Source: Rhizobiales bacterium NRL2
GTDB lineage: Bacteria; Pseudomonadota; Alphaproteobacteria; Minwuiales; Minwuiaceae
Reading direction: 5' to 3'
NCBI GenBank assembly: GCA_001664005.1
Contig: CP016093.1
Coordinates: 2,873,001 to 2,937,000, forward strand
Length of the DNA stretch: 64,000 nucleotides
Position numbers and translations under genes: made by a program. Shown here one piece after another: positions 46,211 to 57,367 of this stretch; the stretch's first letter is position 1; each line of letters opens with the position of its first letter. The notes beneath the pieces were generated by a model. The model did not search any database. It saw only the letters and a list, made by a program, of their open reading frames with translations, and was not told the origin of the DNA.

Positions 46211-48544
46211 CTAGAGCTTCAGCGCCCGCAGCCTGAGGGCGTTGGAGATCACCGAGACCGACGACAGGCTCATCGCCGCCGCCGCGATCATCGGCGACAG
46301 CAGCGTGCCGGTGACGGGATAGAGGATGCCTGCCGCGATCGGCACGCCGGCGGCGTTGTAGATGAAGGCGAAGAACAGGTTCTGGCGGATATTGGCGATG
46401 GTCGCCCGGGCGAGCCGATGCGCCCGCACCACGCCGGACAGGTCGCCCTTCACCAGCGTGAAGCCGGCGCTCTCCACGGCGACGTCCGCGCCCGTGCCCA
46501 TGGCGATCCCGACATCGGCCGCCGCCAGCGCCGGGGCGTCGTTGACGCCGTCGCCGGCCATGGCGACCCGCCGCCCCCGGCCATGCAGTTCGTCGACCAG
46601 CGCTTTCTTGTCTTCCGGCAGCACGTCGGCGCGCACCTCGTCGATACCGAGTTCGTCGGCCACGGCTTTGGCCGTCCGCGCGTTGTCGCCGGTCGCCATG
46701 ATGATTTCCAGGCCGGCTTCCCTGAGTTGCCGGATGGCGTCCTTTGCATTCGCCTTGATCGGATCCGCCACGGCGACAAGGCCGGCGAGCCCGCCATCAG
46801 CGGCGACGTACATCACGGTTCGGCCCGCATCGCGCAGGTCGTCGCCCGTCGCCTGCCAGGCGCCGACGTCGATACCGGCGTCGTCCATCATGGCGCGGTT
46901 GCCCATCAGGATGGCCCGGCCGTCCACCCGGCCCTTCACGCCCTTGCCGGTGACGGCTTCGAAGTCCGACGTCGCGCCGGCCGCCACGCCGCGTGCTTCG
47001 GCGCCCTTCAGGACCGCTTCGGCCAGCGGATGCTCGGAACCCTTCTCCAGCGCGGCGGCCAGACCCAGGACGTCCGCTTCCGACCAGCCGTCCGCGGCGA
47101 CCACGTCGGTCAGTTCCGGCCGGCCCTCGGTCAGCGTACCCGTCTTGTCGACCACCAGCGTGTCGACGCGGGCGAAGCGTTCCAGCGCCTCGGCATCGCG
47201 GACCAGCACGCCCGCCTGGGCGCCGCGGCCGGTGGCCGTCATGATCGACATGGGCGTCGCCAGGCCCAGCGCACATGGACAGGCGATGATGAGGACGGAG
47301 ACGGCTGCCACCAGGGCGTAGACCATGGCCGGCGAAGGACCGAACACCGACCAGACGATGAATGCAACAATCGCCACCAGAACCACGGCGGGCACGAACC
47401 ATGACGCAACCCTGTCGGCGAGGCCCTGGATCGGCGCCCGCGAGCGCTGGGCCTGGGCGACCATGTCGACAATGCGCGACAGCATGGTGTCGGCGCCGAC
47501 CCGCTCGGCCCGGATAACCAGTCCGCCGTTGCGGTTCAGCGTGCCGCCGGTGACGGCGTCGCCCTCGGTTTTCTCCACCGGCACCGGCTCGCCGGAGATC
47601 ATGCTTTCGTCAACCGCCGAGCGCCCTTCCAGCACGACGCCGTCGACGGGCACGCTTTCGCCCGGACGGACGCGCAGCCGGTCGCCTTCCAGGATGTTCT
47701 CCAGCGGAACCTCGCGCTCGGTCCCGTTCTCGTTGATCCGCCGCGCGGTCTTCGGCGCCAGGTCGAGCAGCGCACGGATCGCGCTGCCGGTCCGCTCCCG
47801 GGCCCGCAGTTCCAGCACCTGACCCAGGAAGACCAGCGCGATGATCACGGCCGCAGCCTCGAAGTAGACAGGGACGGTGCCGTCGGCGCGGACAAAGGAG
47901 GGCGGGAAGATCCCCGGGGCGACGGCCGCCACGACGCTGTAGGCGTAGGCCGCGCCGGTGCCGATGGCGATCAGCGTCCACATGTTGGGACTGCGGTTGA
48001 CGATCGAGTTCCAGCCCCGCTTGAAGAAGGGCAGCGCCGCCCAGAGCACGACCGGCGTCGCCAGCGCCAGCTCGAGCCAGATCGCAGGACGCTCGCCCAG
48101 CCAGTGGCGGAAGGGTAGCCCCAACATGTGGCTCATCGCGAGAAAGAAGATCGGCACGGCAAGCGCCGCGCTGACGATGAAGCGCCTGGTGAAATCCACC
48201 AGTTCCGGGTTGGGACCGTCAGCGGGTACCCCCATGGGCTCCAGCGCCATGCCGCATTTGGGGCAATCGCCGGGATGATCCTGCACGATCTCCGGGTGCA
48301 TCGGACAGGTGTACTGCGTGCCTTTCGGCGCGGCCTTCGGGCGGCGCTTGTGTGCGCCGGTCAGGTAGAACTCGGGGTCCGCCTCGAAGCGGTCGTGACA
48401 GCGCCGCCCACAGAAGTGATAGGTCTCGCCCTCATGGACGAGGCTGGGCTTGCCGGCGGCTGTGTCGACCGACATACCGCAGACCGGATCGGTCACGACG
48501 TCACCCGATGCGGTGGCGTGGACATGATGTGCGTGGCTGCTCAT
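46211..48544 (-). CDS. copA: copper-transporting P1B-type ATPase with YHS and zinc-ribbon-like N-terminal domains
   Basis: This 777-residue inner-membrane pump exports Cu(I) from the cytoplasm. It has the ion-path motif [15 protein letters not shown], phosphorylation site [10 protein letters not shown], and the [18 protein letters not shown] hinge. Instead of the usual HMA domain it starts with a His-rich tail ([11 protein letters not shown]), a YHS domain ([20 protein letters not shown], then CGRRC) and a [14 protein letters not shown] metal-ribbon, as in SilP-like pumps. It is the last gene of the copper operon, 34 bases after the DUF411 gene. Ag(I) may also be a substrate. Confidence 0.93.
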   Translation of the reverse strand: MSSHAHHVHATASGDVVTDPVCGMSVDTAAGKPSLVHEGETYHFCGRRCHDRFEADPEFYLTGAHKRRPKAAPKGTQYTCPMHPEIVQDHPGDCPKCGMALEPMGVPADGPNPELVDFTRRFIVSAALAVPIFFLAMSHMLGLPFRHWLGERPAIWLELALATPVVLWAALPFFKRGWNSIVNRSPNMWTLIAIGTGAAYAYSVVAAVAPGIFPPSFVRADGTVPVYFEAAAVIIALVFLGQVLELRARERTGSAIRALLDLAPKTARRINENGTEREVPLENILEGDRLRVRPGESVPVDGVVLEGRSAVDESMISGEPVPVEKTEGDAVTGGTLNRNGGLVIRAERVGADTMLSRIVDMVAQAQRSRAPIQGLADRVASWFVPAVVLVAIVAFIVWSVFGPSPAMVYALVAAVSVLIIACPCALGLATPMSIMTATGRGAQAGVLVRDAEALERFARVDTLVVDKTGTLTEGRPELTDVVAADGWSEADVLGLAAALEKGSEHPLAEAVLKGAEARGVAAGATSDFEAVTGKGVKGRVDGRAILMGNRAMMDDAGIDVGAWQATGDDLRDAGRTVMYVAADGGLAGLVAVADPIKANAKDAIRQLREAGLEIIMATGDNARTAKAVADELGIDEVRADVLPEDKKALVDELHGRGRRVAMAGDGVNDAPALAAADVGIAMGTGADVAVESAGFTLVKGDLSGVVRAHRLARATIANIRQNLFFAFIYNAAGVPIAAGILYPVTGTLLSPMIAAAAMSLSSVSVISNALRLRALKL

Positions 48545-48578
48545 GGAATTCCAACCTTGGAAGGGCGTCCTGGCCGCC

Positions 48579-49052
48579 TCAGTAGCGGGCGTAGACCTCG
48601 CGGCTCTCGCCCGTGAAAAGGATCACCGAATAGGGATCGTTGCCCCCGCCCTGCTCCATGCCGGGGGAACCGACGGGCATGCCGGGCACGGCGAGACCGC
48701 GCGCCGCAGGCTTCTCTTCCAGCAGCCGCTTGACCTCCCGCGCAGGCACATGGCCCTCGATGACATAGCCGCCCACGCCGGCGGTGTGGCAGGAGGCCAG
48801 ATCGGGATCGACACCGAACATGCGCTTCGCCGGCTCGAGATCTTCCATCTCGATAACCTTCACGTCGAAGCCATGGCGGCGCATGTGCTCCACCCATTTG
48901 GCGCAACAGCCGCACCAGGGCGACTTGTAGACGGTCATGGTTGGCGCGGCGGCGTGCGCATCGTGGGGAGCGGCGAACATGCCGCCCGCGAAGAGCACGG
49001 ACAGCGCCACCAGCAGCGTGGCAAGGGAACGGCGGAGGGATCGGACGGGCAT
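48579..49052 (-). CDS. DUF411 periplasmic metal-binding protein
   Basis: This exported protein of 157 residues has a signal peptide of about 35 residues (cut near AHA). The mature part contains the DUF411 hallmark [17 protein letters not shown], where two to three cysteines could bind Cu(I), plus [18 protein letters not shown] and [11 protein letters not shown], Met-rich. Such proteins accompany copper-resistance and cation-efflux genes and are thought to be metal chaperones. The start at 49052 is taken because GGAG lies nine bases before it; an earlier GTG is possible. Fourth from the end of the operon is CopB; this gene is 125 bases downstream of copB. Confidence 0.88.
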   Translation of the reverse strand: MPVRSLRRSLATLLVALSVLFAGGMFAAPHDAHAAAPTMTVYKSPWCGCCAKWVEHMRRHGFDVKVIEMEDLEPAKRMFGVDPDLASCHTAGVGGYVIEGHVPAREVKRLLEEKPAARGLAVPGMPVGSPGMEQGGGNDPYSVILFTGESREVYARY

Positions 49053-49177
49053 GAAGGCATTCTCCACTGGCAGGCGAAGCGCGGGACGGACCCCGCAATT
49101 CTCAAGATGGTGTTTCCAGTAACTGGAAGGTCAGGCGGATTCCCCGGCGCGCGCGAAGGCGCCGGGGAAATGGCCGG

Positions 49178-49882
49178 TCAGAACATGAAGCGCGTGCCGA
49201 TGACGAAGAAGACGGTGCCGGCCTCTTCGCCATCCGCCCGCGCAAGATCGGCGGTTTCGCCGAACTTCCGTTCGTAGTGGACGCCGACATAGGGCGAGAC
49301 GAGCCGGTCCACCAGGTCGTAGCTGATGCGTCCGCCCACCTCCAGCGTCGGACCGAACGCGCCCTGCCCCGCCGCCGCGTCATCGGTGAACGGCAGATCG
49401 ATTTCGATCGACGGCACGAAGACGATCCGGTTGGTGATCAGGCCCTCGTACTCCACCTCGAACCGGAGGGACGGATGGTCCGAGACGAACAGATCCGCGT
49501 CGACCTCGAACCACTGCCGGGTCAGACCGTGCAGACCGATCACGCCGTGGAGCCGGTTCGGGCCCTTGGGCGTATCCAGCCGCACGCCGGCGACGGCGTC
49601 GAAGAAATCCGTCACCGGCGTCTGAAGCCGAAGCTGGTTCTCCAGCGTCTCGAAGGCTTCTTCGCCCGTGGCGTATTCCCCTTCGCTGCGCCAGACGACC
49701 TTCAACTCGTCGCTGCCGGCCAGCACGTCGAAATCCCACGCGGCAACGTCCGAACCCTCATCGATGCGGTATTCGGCCTGTTCGACCTGAATGCCCCAGA
49801 TCAGCGGTTCCGCCTCGGCGGCAGGCACCACCAGGACGGCCGGGACCAGCGCCCCGGTCAGTCTTTTCCAGAATGTGCGCAT
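49178..49882 (-). CDS. copB: outer-membrane copper resistance protein CopB
   Basis: This 234-residue protein has a signal peptide (about 1-24, cut near AEA-EPL) and alternating hydrophobic strands of an outer-membrane barrel, ending in Phe (GTRFMF) as expected for BAM insertion. Phrases such as FDVLAGSDELKVVWRSEGEY, GVRLDTPKGPNRLHGVIGL and GLITNRIVFVPSIEIDLP are typical of CopB. The Met/His-rich N-terminal stretch of the Pseudomonas protein is missing, so the protein is shorter than usual. It starts three bases after the copA oxidase stop, so the two are coupled. Role: copper handling at the cell surface. Confidence 0.92.
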   Translation of the reverse strand: MRTFWKRLTGALVPAVLVVPAAEAEPLIWGIQVEQAEYRIDEGSDVAAWDFDVLAGSDELKVVWRSEGEYATGEEAFETLENQLRLQTPVTDFFDAVAGVRLDTPKGPNRLHGVIGLHGLTRQWFEVDADLFVSDHPSLRFEVEYEGLITNRIVFVPSIEIDLPFTDDAAAGQGAFGPTLEVGGRISYDLVDRLVSPYVGVHYERKFGETADLARADGEEAGTVFFVIGTRFMF

Positions 49883-49885
49883 GGT

Positions 49886-51580
49886 TCAGCCGCGCTCCCT
49901 TGCATCCAGTTCCGCGGCCTTGTCCTGCGGACCGCCCTCGACGATGACCTTCCGGAACATGCCGGCGTCGGCGTGATAGGACAGGTGACAGTGGAACGCC
50001 CACTGGCCCGGCGCGTCGACCTCGGTCTCCATATAGACCGTGGTCCCCGGCGCCACGCTGATGACGTGCTTGACCGGGTTCCATTCGCCGCTGCCGTTGT
50101 CGAGGATCGACCACATGCCGTGCAGGTGCATGGGATGGGTCATCATGGTCGTGTTGACGAACCTGAAGCGCACACGCTCGCCGTACTGCAGCCGGATCGG
50201 CTCGGCGTCGGCGTATTTCACGCCGTTGATGGACCACATGTAACGCTCCATGTTGCCCGTCAGCTTCAATTCGATTTCCCGCGTGGCCGGACGATGCGGG
50301 TAGAGCGGCGTCCGGGCCTTAAGATCGGCATAGGACAGAAACCGTCCGCCATCCGCCGCCTCAGGGGCGAGGCCGCTGCCCGGCGCATAGAAGGGATCGG
50401 GGCCCCGCAGCGGCTCGGTTTCTCCGTGGCCCATTGCCGCGTGGTCCATCTTCGAGTGGTCCATCGTCTCCGGCTTCGGCGCATCGTGCCCCATCGCGGC
50501 GTGGTCCATCTCACCATGTTCGCCATGTGCCATGCCCATATCGGCCATGGTCAGCAGGGGCGCGTCGCGCAGCGCCGGCACCTCGGCCGCCATGCCTTCC
50601 CTGGGCGCGAGCGTCCCCCGGCCATAGGCCGTGCGGCCCATGGATTCGGCGAAGATGGTGTAGGCGCGGTCGTCCTTCGGCTCCACGATGACGTCGAAGG
50701 TTTCGGCCACGGCGATGCGGAACTCGTCGACGGCGACCGGCTGGACCTCGTTGCCGTCGGCCTGCACCACGGTCATCTCCAGGCCGGGAATGCGGATGTC
50801 GAAATAGGTCATCGCGGAGGAGTTGATGAAGCGGAGCCGGACCCGTTCGCCGGGCTCGAACAGACCCGTCCAGTTCTGCGCCGGGCCCTTGCCGTTGATC
50901 AGCGGCGTGAAGCCCTGCAGATCCTCGATGTCCGTCGGCATCATCCGCATGTCGCCCCAGGCCTTGCGGTCGCTCAGGGCCGCACCGAAGCCCTTGTCCT
51001 CGGCATCGCCCAGGAAGTCGAACAGCGTCCGCTGTTTCCGGTTGTAGTAGTCCGGCATCATCTTGAGATTGCGCATGATGCGGTCGCCCGAATGGGGGTG
51101 CGCGTCGGCCAGTTGCACGACGTACTCCCGGTCCCAGACGTAGGGTTCGGGCTCCTTCGGCTCGATGACGATGGCGCCATAAGCGCCGTCGGGTTCCTGG
51201 AATCCGGTGTGGCTGTGGAACCAGTAGGTGCCGCTCTGCACGATGGGAAAGCGGTAGGTGAAGGTCTCGCCGGCCGGAATGCCGGGATAGCTGATACCCG
51301 GCACGCCGTCCTGCTGGTAGGGCAGGATCAGCCCGTGCCAGTGGATCGAGGTGCTTTCGGTGAGGTTGTTGGTGACTCTGATGGTCACGTCCTCGCCCTC
51401 CCTGAACCGGAGGACAGGCCCGGGGCTGGCCCCGTTGAAACCGACACCCGTGCGGGTGAAATCTCCGGTGTCGATCCCGACCCGGTCGACGGTGATCTCG
51501 TACTCGCCCGCCGAGACGGCGCCGGCGCCGGCGCCCAGGACGAGCGTTGCCGCGGCGAGCGCGATTGCGAAATTGCGCAT
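49886..51580 (-). CDS. pcoA: periplasmic multicopper oxidase CopA (PcoA-like)
   Basis: This 564-residue multicopper oxidase oxidises Cu(I) or siderophore-like phenols in the periplasm. It has a signal peptide (about 1-24) and three cupredoxin domains with the four copper motifs: SIHWHG, WFHSHT, HPMHLHGM and HCHLSYHADAGMF. The middle contains a Met/His-rich insert (GMAHGEHGEMDHAAMGH and MDHSKMDHAAMGH), which likely collects Cu. The start MRNFAIALAAA follows GGGAAGA. The Tat twin-arginine motif is not evident: the start has only one Arg (MRNF). Pair with CopB encoded next. Confidence 0.94.
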   Translation of the reverse strand: MRNFAIALAAATLVLGAGAGAVSAGEYEITVDRVGIDTGDFTRTGVGFNGASPGPVLRFREGEDVTIRVTNNLTESTSIHWHGLILPYQQDGVPGISYPGIPAGETFTYRFPIVQSGTYWFHSHTGFQEPDGAYGAIVIEPKEPEPYVWDREYVVQLADAHPHSGDRIMRNLKMMPDYYNRKQRTLFDFLGDAEDKGFGAALSDRKAWGDMRMMPTDIEDLQGFTPLINGKGPAQNWTGLFEPGERVRLRFINSSAMTYFDIRIPGLEMTVVQADGNEVQPVAVDEFRIAVAETFDVIVEPKDDRAYTIFAESMGRTAYGRGTLAPREGMAAEVPALRDAPLLTMADMGMAHGEHGEMDHAAMGHDAPKPETMDHSKMDHAAMGHGETEPLRGPDPFYAPGSGLAPEAADGGRFLSYADLKARTPLYPHRPATREIELKLTGNMERYMWSINGVKYADAEPIRLQYGERVRFRFVNTTMMTHPMHLHGMWSILDNGSGEWNPVKHVISVAPGTTVYMETEVDAPGQWAFHCHLSYHADAGMFRKVIVEGGPQDKAAELDARERG

Positions 51581-51612
51581 GTGTTGTCTTCCCTGTTTCG
51601 GATGAAGAGCGA

Positions 51613-52212
51613 TCATTGGTGCAGCCGGATCGGGCCCTTCATGCCGGATTCGTAATGCCCGGGTACATTGCAGGCGAATTCCAGTTCGGCGTCCGTGTCG
51701 AAGGTCCAGACGACCTCACCGCTCTCGCCCGGCTCCAGCAGGATGCTGTTGGCGTGATCGTGGCGCATGCCGTGCTCGCCCATCCTGTCATGATGGATCG
51801 TGTCGGCGCCCAGCACGCCCTTCTGCATCATCTCCATCATTTCTTCCTGGTGGGCGCTGTGCATCGCCGCCGTGGCGATGTTGAACTCGTGAACCAGATT
51901 GCCCTTGTTGGTGACGACGAAGCGGACGGTCTGGCCCTCCTGGATACTCAGCTTCTCCGGTTCAAACCGGTTGTCGAGCATGATGACGTCGACCGTACGA
52001 TCCAACTCGCTCGGATCGCCGGCATGCCCGATATCGGGGCGGCTGGCATGGCCGTGTTCGCCCGTGCCATGGCCACGATCGGCCTGCTTCTCGCCGTGCC
52101 CATGACCGCCACCGTGGTCACCCGCGGCCAGCGCTGCGTGCCCGCCAGCCGTCAGGGCCGCGGCAGAAAGAAGAGCCATGGCGAGGCCACGAAGATTTTG
52201 GATGGATTTCAT
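51613..52212 (-). CDS. His-rich periplasmic cupredoxin (CopI-like)
   Basis: This 199-residue protein has a signal peptide (about 1-30), a His/Gly-rich N-terminal segment (GDHGGGHGHGEK...) and one cupredoxin domain. Type I copper ligands can be placed as His in NLVHEFNIAT and Cys, His and Met in FACNVPGHYESGM. A segment MHSAHQEEMMEMMQKG and IHHDRMGEHGMRHDH adds more His and Met. The AGGAG at eight bases before the second ATG sets the start at 52212. It resembles periplasmic CopI proteins that protect cytochrome c maturation and other targets against copper in some purple bacteria. It lies 32 bases upstream of the oxidase gene. Confidence 0.86.
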   Translation of the reverse strand: MKSIQNLRGLAMALLSAAALTAGGHAALAAGDHGGGHGHGEKQADRGHGTGEHGHASRPDIGHAGDPSELDRTVDVIMLDNRFEPEKLSIQEGQTVRFVVTNKGNLVHEFNIATAAMHSAHQEEMMEMMQKGVLGADTIHHDRMGEHGMRHDHANSILLEPGESGEVVWTFDTDAELEFACNVPGHYESGMKGPIRLHQ

Positions 52213-52305
52213 TTTCATGTCTCCTGAACACACGCCATCTATCGCGCGAATGCGGCGCGTGGATTGATAGGTCGGGTCGCCGGAGAACCGGCGGTAGTCG
52301 GGGCT

Positions 52306-52656
52306 TCAGGAGAGCGGTCTGGGCGGCGGTGGCATGGGCCGCGACGCGAGTCCGTCGACAAGCGCGTCGACGGCGCCGTCATGGCGCGCCGCCTTCGGCG
52401 TCCGAACGGACACCGGTTCCGGCAGGGCGAGGCTGGCGCAGAAGCCGTGGTCGCACGGCGTGGCGACCGAACAGCCAACGCGGTCATGGTCGTCGATCGC
52501 GGACGGGACAGCCGCGCCCCCGTGCCGATGAAAGACATGGCCATCGTCATGATTCATATGGCCTGTCCCCAGGGCGAACGCGCCCAGCGGGGCCAGCAGC
52601 CCGATCAGCATCGCGAGGACGAGCAGAAAACGGATATCGGCGGCGGGGAACTTCAT
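52306..52656 (-). CDS. small His-rich membrane-anchored or exported protein of the copper operon
   Basis: This 116-residue protein has an N-terminal hydrophobic helix (about 8-30) that may be an anchor or signal peptide, then a His-rich stretch (GHMNHDDGHVFHRHGG) and three cysteines in GCSVATPCDHGFCAS. It resembles short hypothetical proteins near copper genes (DUF2946-like) but the match is loose. The GGAG at six bases before the ATG is good. It lies between the cytochrome c and cupredoxin genes, 67 and 93 bases away. Copper binding in the periplasm is plausible. Confidence 0.72.
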   Translation of the reverse strand: MKFPAADIRFLLVLAMLIGLLAPLGAFALGTGHMNHDDGHVFHRHGGAAVPSAIDDHDRVGCSVATPCDHGFCASLALPEPVSVRTPKAARHDGAVDALVDGLASRPMPPPPRPLS

Positions 52657-52723
52657 GACGACTCCAGCTCGGACCGACAGGCCGCCGGAATCAAGTCAAT
52701 GACGCGTGAAACGGGGGACACCG

Positions 52724-53131
52724 CTATTCGATCCCGTTGGCGCGCTGGAGTTCGCGGACATAGGCGATGATCTGCGCGAGTTCCTGATCGCTGACGCCGG
52801 GTACCGGCGCCATGTCGCCGAAGTTCCAGTGATGCTGACGAACGCCCTGCCGGACGGCGCGAACGAAGGCCCCGTCGCCATGGTGTGAGGGCTCGTAGAT
52901 CCGGTGGACCAGCGGCGGGCCGCCCGGGCCCCCGGCCGCATTGGCGCCGTGGCAGACGACGCAGCTCCGCTTGAACACCGCTGCGCCGGCTTCGGCCTCG
53001 GCTGACAGATCCGGTACGTCAACGGCCACCTGCGCGCCGCCGCCGGAATCGGGACTCTGGCCGAGCCACCAGATGCCGGCCAGGGTCGCCGCGATCACCG
53101 CGGCCGCAAAGGCAAGAGAAACCAGCCTCAT
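52724..53131 (-). CDS. membrane-anchored mono-heme cytochrome c
   Basis: This 135-residue protein has an N-terminal hydrophobic anchor (about 4-24) and one class I heme c domain, with CVVCH at the heme site and the axial Met in FGDMAPVPGVSDQEL. The end ELAQIIAYVRELQ is the last helix of the cytochrome. It is the first gene of the copper operon, 31 bases after a CueR-type -10 box. Its electron donor or acceptor may be the multicopper oxidase, the cupredoxin or the respiratory chain; this is an inference from position. Confidence 0.9.
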   Translation of the reverse strand: MRLVSLAFAAAVIAATLAGIWWLGQSPDSGGGAQVAVDVPDLSAEAEAGAAVFKRSCVVCHGANAAGGPGGPPLVHRIYEPSHHGDGAFVRAVRQGVRQHHWNFGDMAPVPGVSDQELAQIIAYVRELQRANGIE

Positions 53132-53161
53132 GTCGATTCCGGATACTGCTTTGGAAGATGC

Positions 53162-53192
53162 AGTCTCATCCCTCCCGCAGGGGGAAGGTCAA
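53162..53192 (-). promoter_or_regulatory. CueR-type promoter of the copper operon
   Basis: On the minus strand: -35 TTGACC (53192-53187), a 19-base spacer and GAGACT (53167-53162) as -10. The spacer holds a dyad, CCTTCCC (53188-53182) against GGGAGGG (53176-53170), one mismatch, five bases between. Long spacers with such dyads are the mark of MerR/CueR activation. Start of RNA would be near 53155, 24 bases before the cytochrome c ATG. Confidence 0.75.
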
Positions 53193-53216
53193 GCCGGCGG
53201 CCGCGCGGCCGCCGGC
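53193..53216. terminator. 24-base perfect palindrome after clpA, directly before the copper promoter
   Basis: GCCGGCGGCCGC and GCGGCCGCCGGC pair perfectly without a loop in DNA; in RNA the centre would open. It begins eight bases past the clpA stop and abuts the -35 box of the copper operon, so it can block read-through from clpA into the copper genes. There is no T-tract. Confidence 0.6.
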
Positions 53217-53223
53217 CGGGACC

Positions 53224-55593
<2,370 letters not shown>

Positions 55594-55595
55594 GC

Positions 55596-55919
55596 CTATT
55601 CAGCCTTTTCTAGTGTGCATTGCAGGGGGTGCTGGTTCTCCCGCGCCAGGTTGATGACCTGGGTGACCTTGGTCTCGGCGACCTCGTAGGGGTAGACGCC
55701 ACAGACGCCCACTCCCTTCTGGTGTACGTGCAGCATGATCTGCGTCGCCGCTTCCTGATCCTTGTTGAAATAGCGCTGCAGGACGTAGACGACAAATTCC
55801 ATCGGAGTGTAATCGTCGTTCAGCATCAGCACGCGCCAGAGCGACGGCTTCTTGGTCTTCGGCTTCGCCTTTGTGACGACGCCCGTCTCGCTGTCGTTAT
55901 CGATACGTTTGTCGGCCAT
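55596..55919 (-). CDS. clpS: ClpS adaptor protein
   Basis: This 107-residue adaptor brings N-degron substrates to ClpAP. It has a flexible start (about 1-25) and the core with [20 protein letters not shown] and the [18 protein letters not shown] segment, holding the residues of the N-degron pocket. The start at 55919 is the family start. It forms a two-gene operon with clpA, whose TTG start comes two bases after the clpS stop. Confidence 0.97.
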   Translation of the reverse strand: MADKRIDNDSETGVVTKAKPKTKKPSLWRVLMLNDDYTPMEFVVYVLQRYFNKDQEAATQIMLHVHQKGVGVCGVYPYEVAETKVTQVINLARENQHPLQCTLEKAE

Positions 55920-56119
55920 GGTGTCCAGATGGTAGCAGCAAGCTCGGAAGGGAAGATTAACGGAGAATCGTCGCGGGACGAAAGCGTCTCGTGGACCCGA
56001 TCGCCCATCGCCTCGGGCAAATATAGGTATTGATCGCACCATCACATAGACCCGGCCGCCTCAACCCGGTAAGGTATTGACGAATCGCTTCGAATCGGCC
56101 CGCAGGCAGAGGTAGCCAT

Positions 56120-57361
56120 ATGACCCTCGAGAGATTCGCCCGACTCGGCCCGCAGATGCTGGCGCCCCTCCTTCTGGCGGCGGCGCTGGTTCTCGTCGGC
56201 CTGTCCGGGCCAGCGCACGCAAAGCGCCAGTACACCGGCATCGTGGTGGACGCCGCGACCGGTCAGGTGCTCTACGACTACAGGCCCGACACGCTCATAT
56301 ATCCGGCCTCGCTGACCAAGCTGATGACGCTCTATCTCACGTTCGAGGCGCTGCGGGACGGCCGCCTCGGCATGGAACAGCGTCTGCCCGTATCGCAACG
56401 CGCCGCGGGCATGCCCGCCTCCAAGCTGGGTCTGAAACGGGGCGGGTCGATCAAGGTGCGCGACGCCATCCTTTCGCTGATCGTCAAGTCGGCCAACGAC
56501 GCTGCGGTCGTGCTGGCGGAATCCATGGCGAAAACCGAAATCCTGTTCGCCCGCGAGATGACCGAGAAGGCGCAGGAACTGGGCATGATCCGCACCAGCT
56601 TCCGCAACGCCAACGGCCTGCCCAACCGCCATCAGAAATCCACCGCCCGCGACATCTCGACCCTGGCGCTGGCGCTGATCCGCGACTTCCCCGAGTACTA
56701 TGACCTGTTCGCGACCCGGAAATTCACCTGGGAAGGCCGCACCTATACCTCGACCAACAAGCTGCTGAACGGCTATCCGGGGGTCGACGGCCTCAAGACC
56801 GGCTACATCAACGCGTCCGGCTTCAACCTGGCGGCCTCCTCGGTGCGTTATGGCCGCCGGCTCGTCGCCGTGGTGATCGGCGGTCAGACCGGCGCACGGC
56901 GCAACCGGCAGATGAAGAAAATTCTCGGCATCGGTTTCCAGCGGGCGCTCGAGCGGGAAAAGGCGCGACAGCTCGTCGCCATGCCGCTGCCCCCGGGCCG
57001 GCCCGGAACGGGCGCGCCGTCCTCGGCGCTTGCCGGCATCGACCTTTCCGTCGTCTCCAGCGCCCACGCGGCGGTACCGCCGCCGCCGGCGCGGCGCGCC
57101 GACGACGCCCCCTATGGCGTCCAGGTGGGCGCTTTCAGTTCCCAGAAGCGGGCGACCGCTGGCGCGCGCCTCGCCGTCTCCGCCGCGCCGACCTATCTGC
57201 AGAACCGGCCGGTGGCGATCGAATCGATACCCGATACGGTGCGCTCCATCTACCGGGCGCGGATCCTGGAGCTGACCCGGGACGAGGCGCGAGAAACCTG
57301 CGAAACCCTCAAGAGCAAGCGCCTCGACTGTCTGGTGGTGAAGGCCGCCGCCGGGGGCTGA
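56120..57361 (+). CDS. D-alanyl-D-alanine carboxypeptidase with C-terminal SPOR domain (DacA family)
   Basis: This 413-residue periplasmic enzyme trims D-Ala from peptidoglycan stem peptides. It has a signal peptide (about 1-34, cut near AHA-KRQ), the catalytic SxxK in PASLTKLMTL, SxN in KSANDAAV, and the KTG triad in GLKTGYINASGF. After a Pro-rich linker the last 75 or so residues are a SPOR domain (YGVQVGAFSSQKRATAGARL), which binds denuded glycan at the septum. So it may act at cell division. AGAGG precedes the ATG. It diverges from clpS. Confidence 0.93.
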   Translation: MTLERFARLGPQMLAPLLLAAALVLVGLSGPAHAKRQYTGIVVDAATGQVLYDYRPDTLIYPASLTKLMTLYLTFEALRDGRLGMEQRLPVSQRAAGMPASKLGLKRGGSIKVRDAILSLIVKSANDAAVVLAESMAKTEILFAREMTEKAQELGMIRTSFRNANGLPNRHQKSTARDISTLALALIRDFPEYYDLFATRKFTWEGRTYTSTNKLLNGYPGVDGLKTGYINASGFNLAASSVRYGRRLVAVVIGGQTGARRNRQMKKILGIGFQRALEREKARQLVAMPLPPGRPGTGAPSSALAGIDLSVVSSAHAAVPPPPARRADDAPYGVQVGAFSSQKRATAGARLAVSAAPTYLQNRPVAIESIPDTVRSIYRARILELTRDEARETCETLKSKRLDCLVVKAAAGG

Positions 57362-57367
57362 CGCCGC

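Noticed and set aside
48545-48575. CCTTCCAAGG dyad before the copper ATPase as a second CueR site
   Set aside because: Half sites touch each other with no centre, there is no -35/-10 with a 19-base gap, and the AAGG is better explained as the ribosome site.
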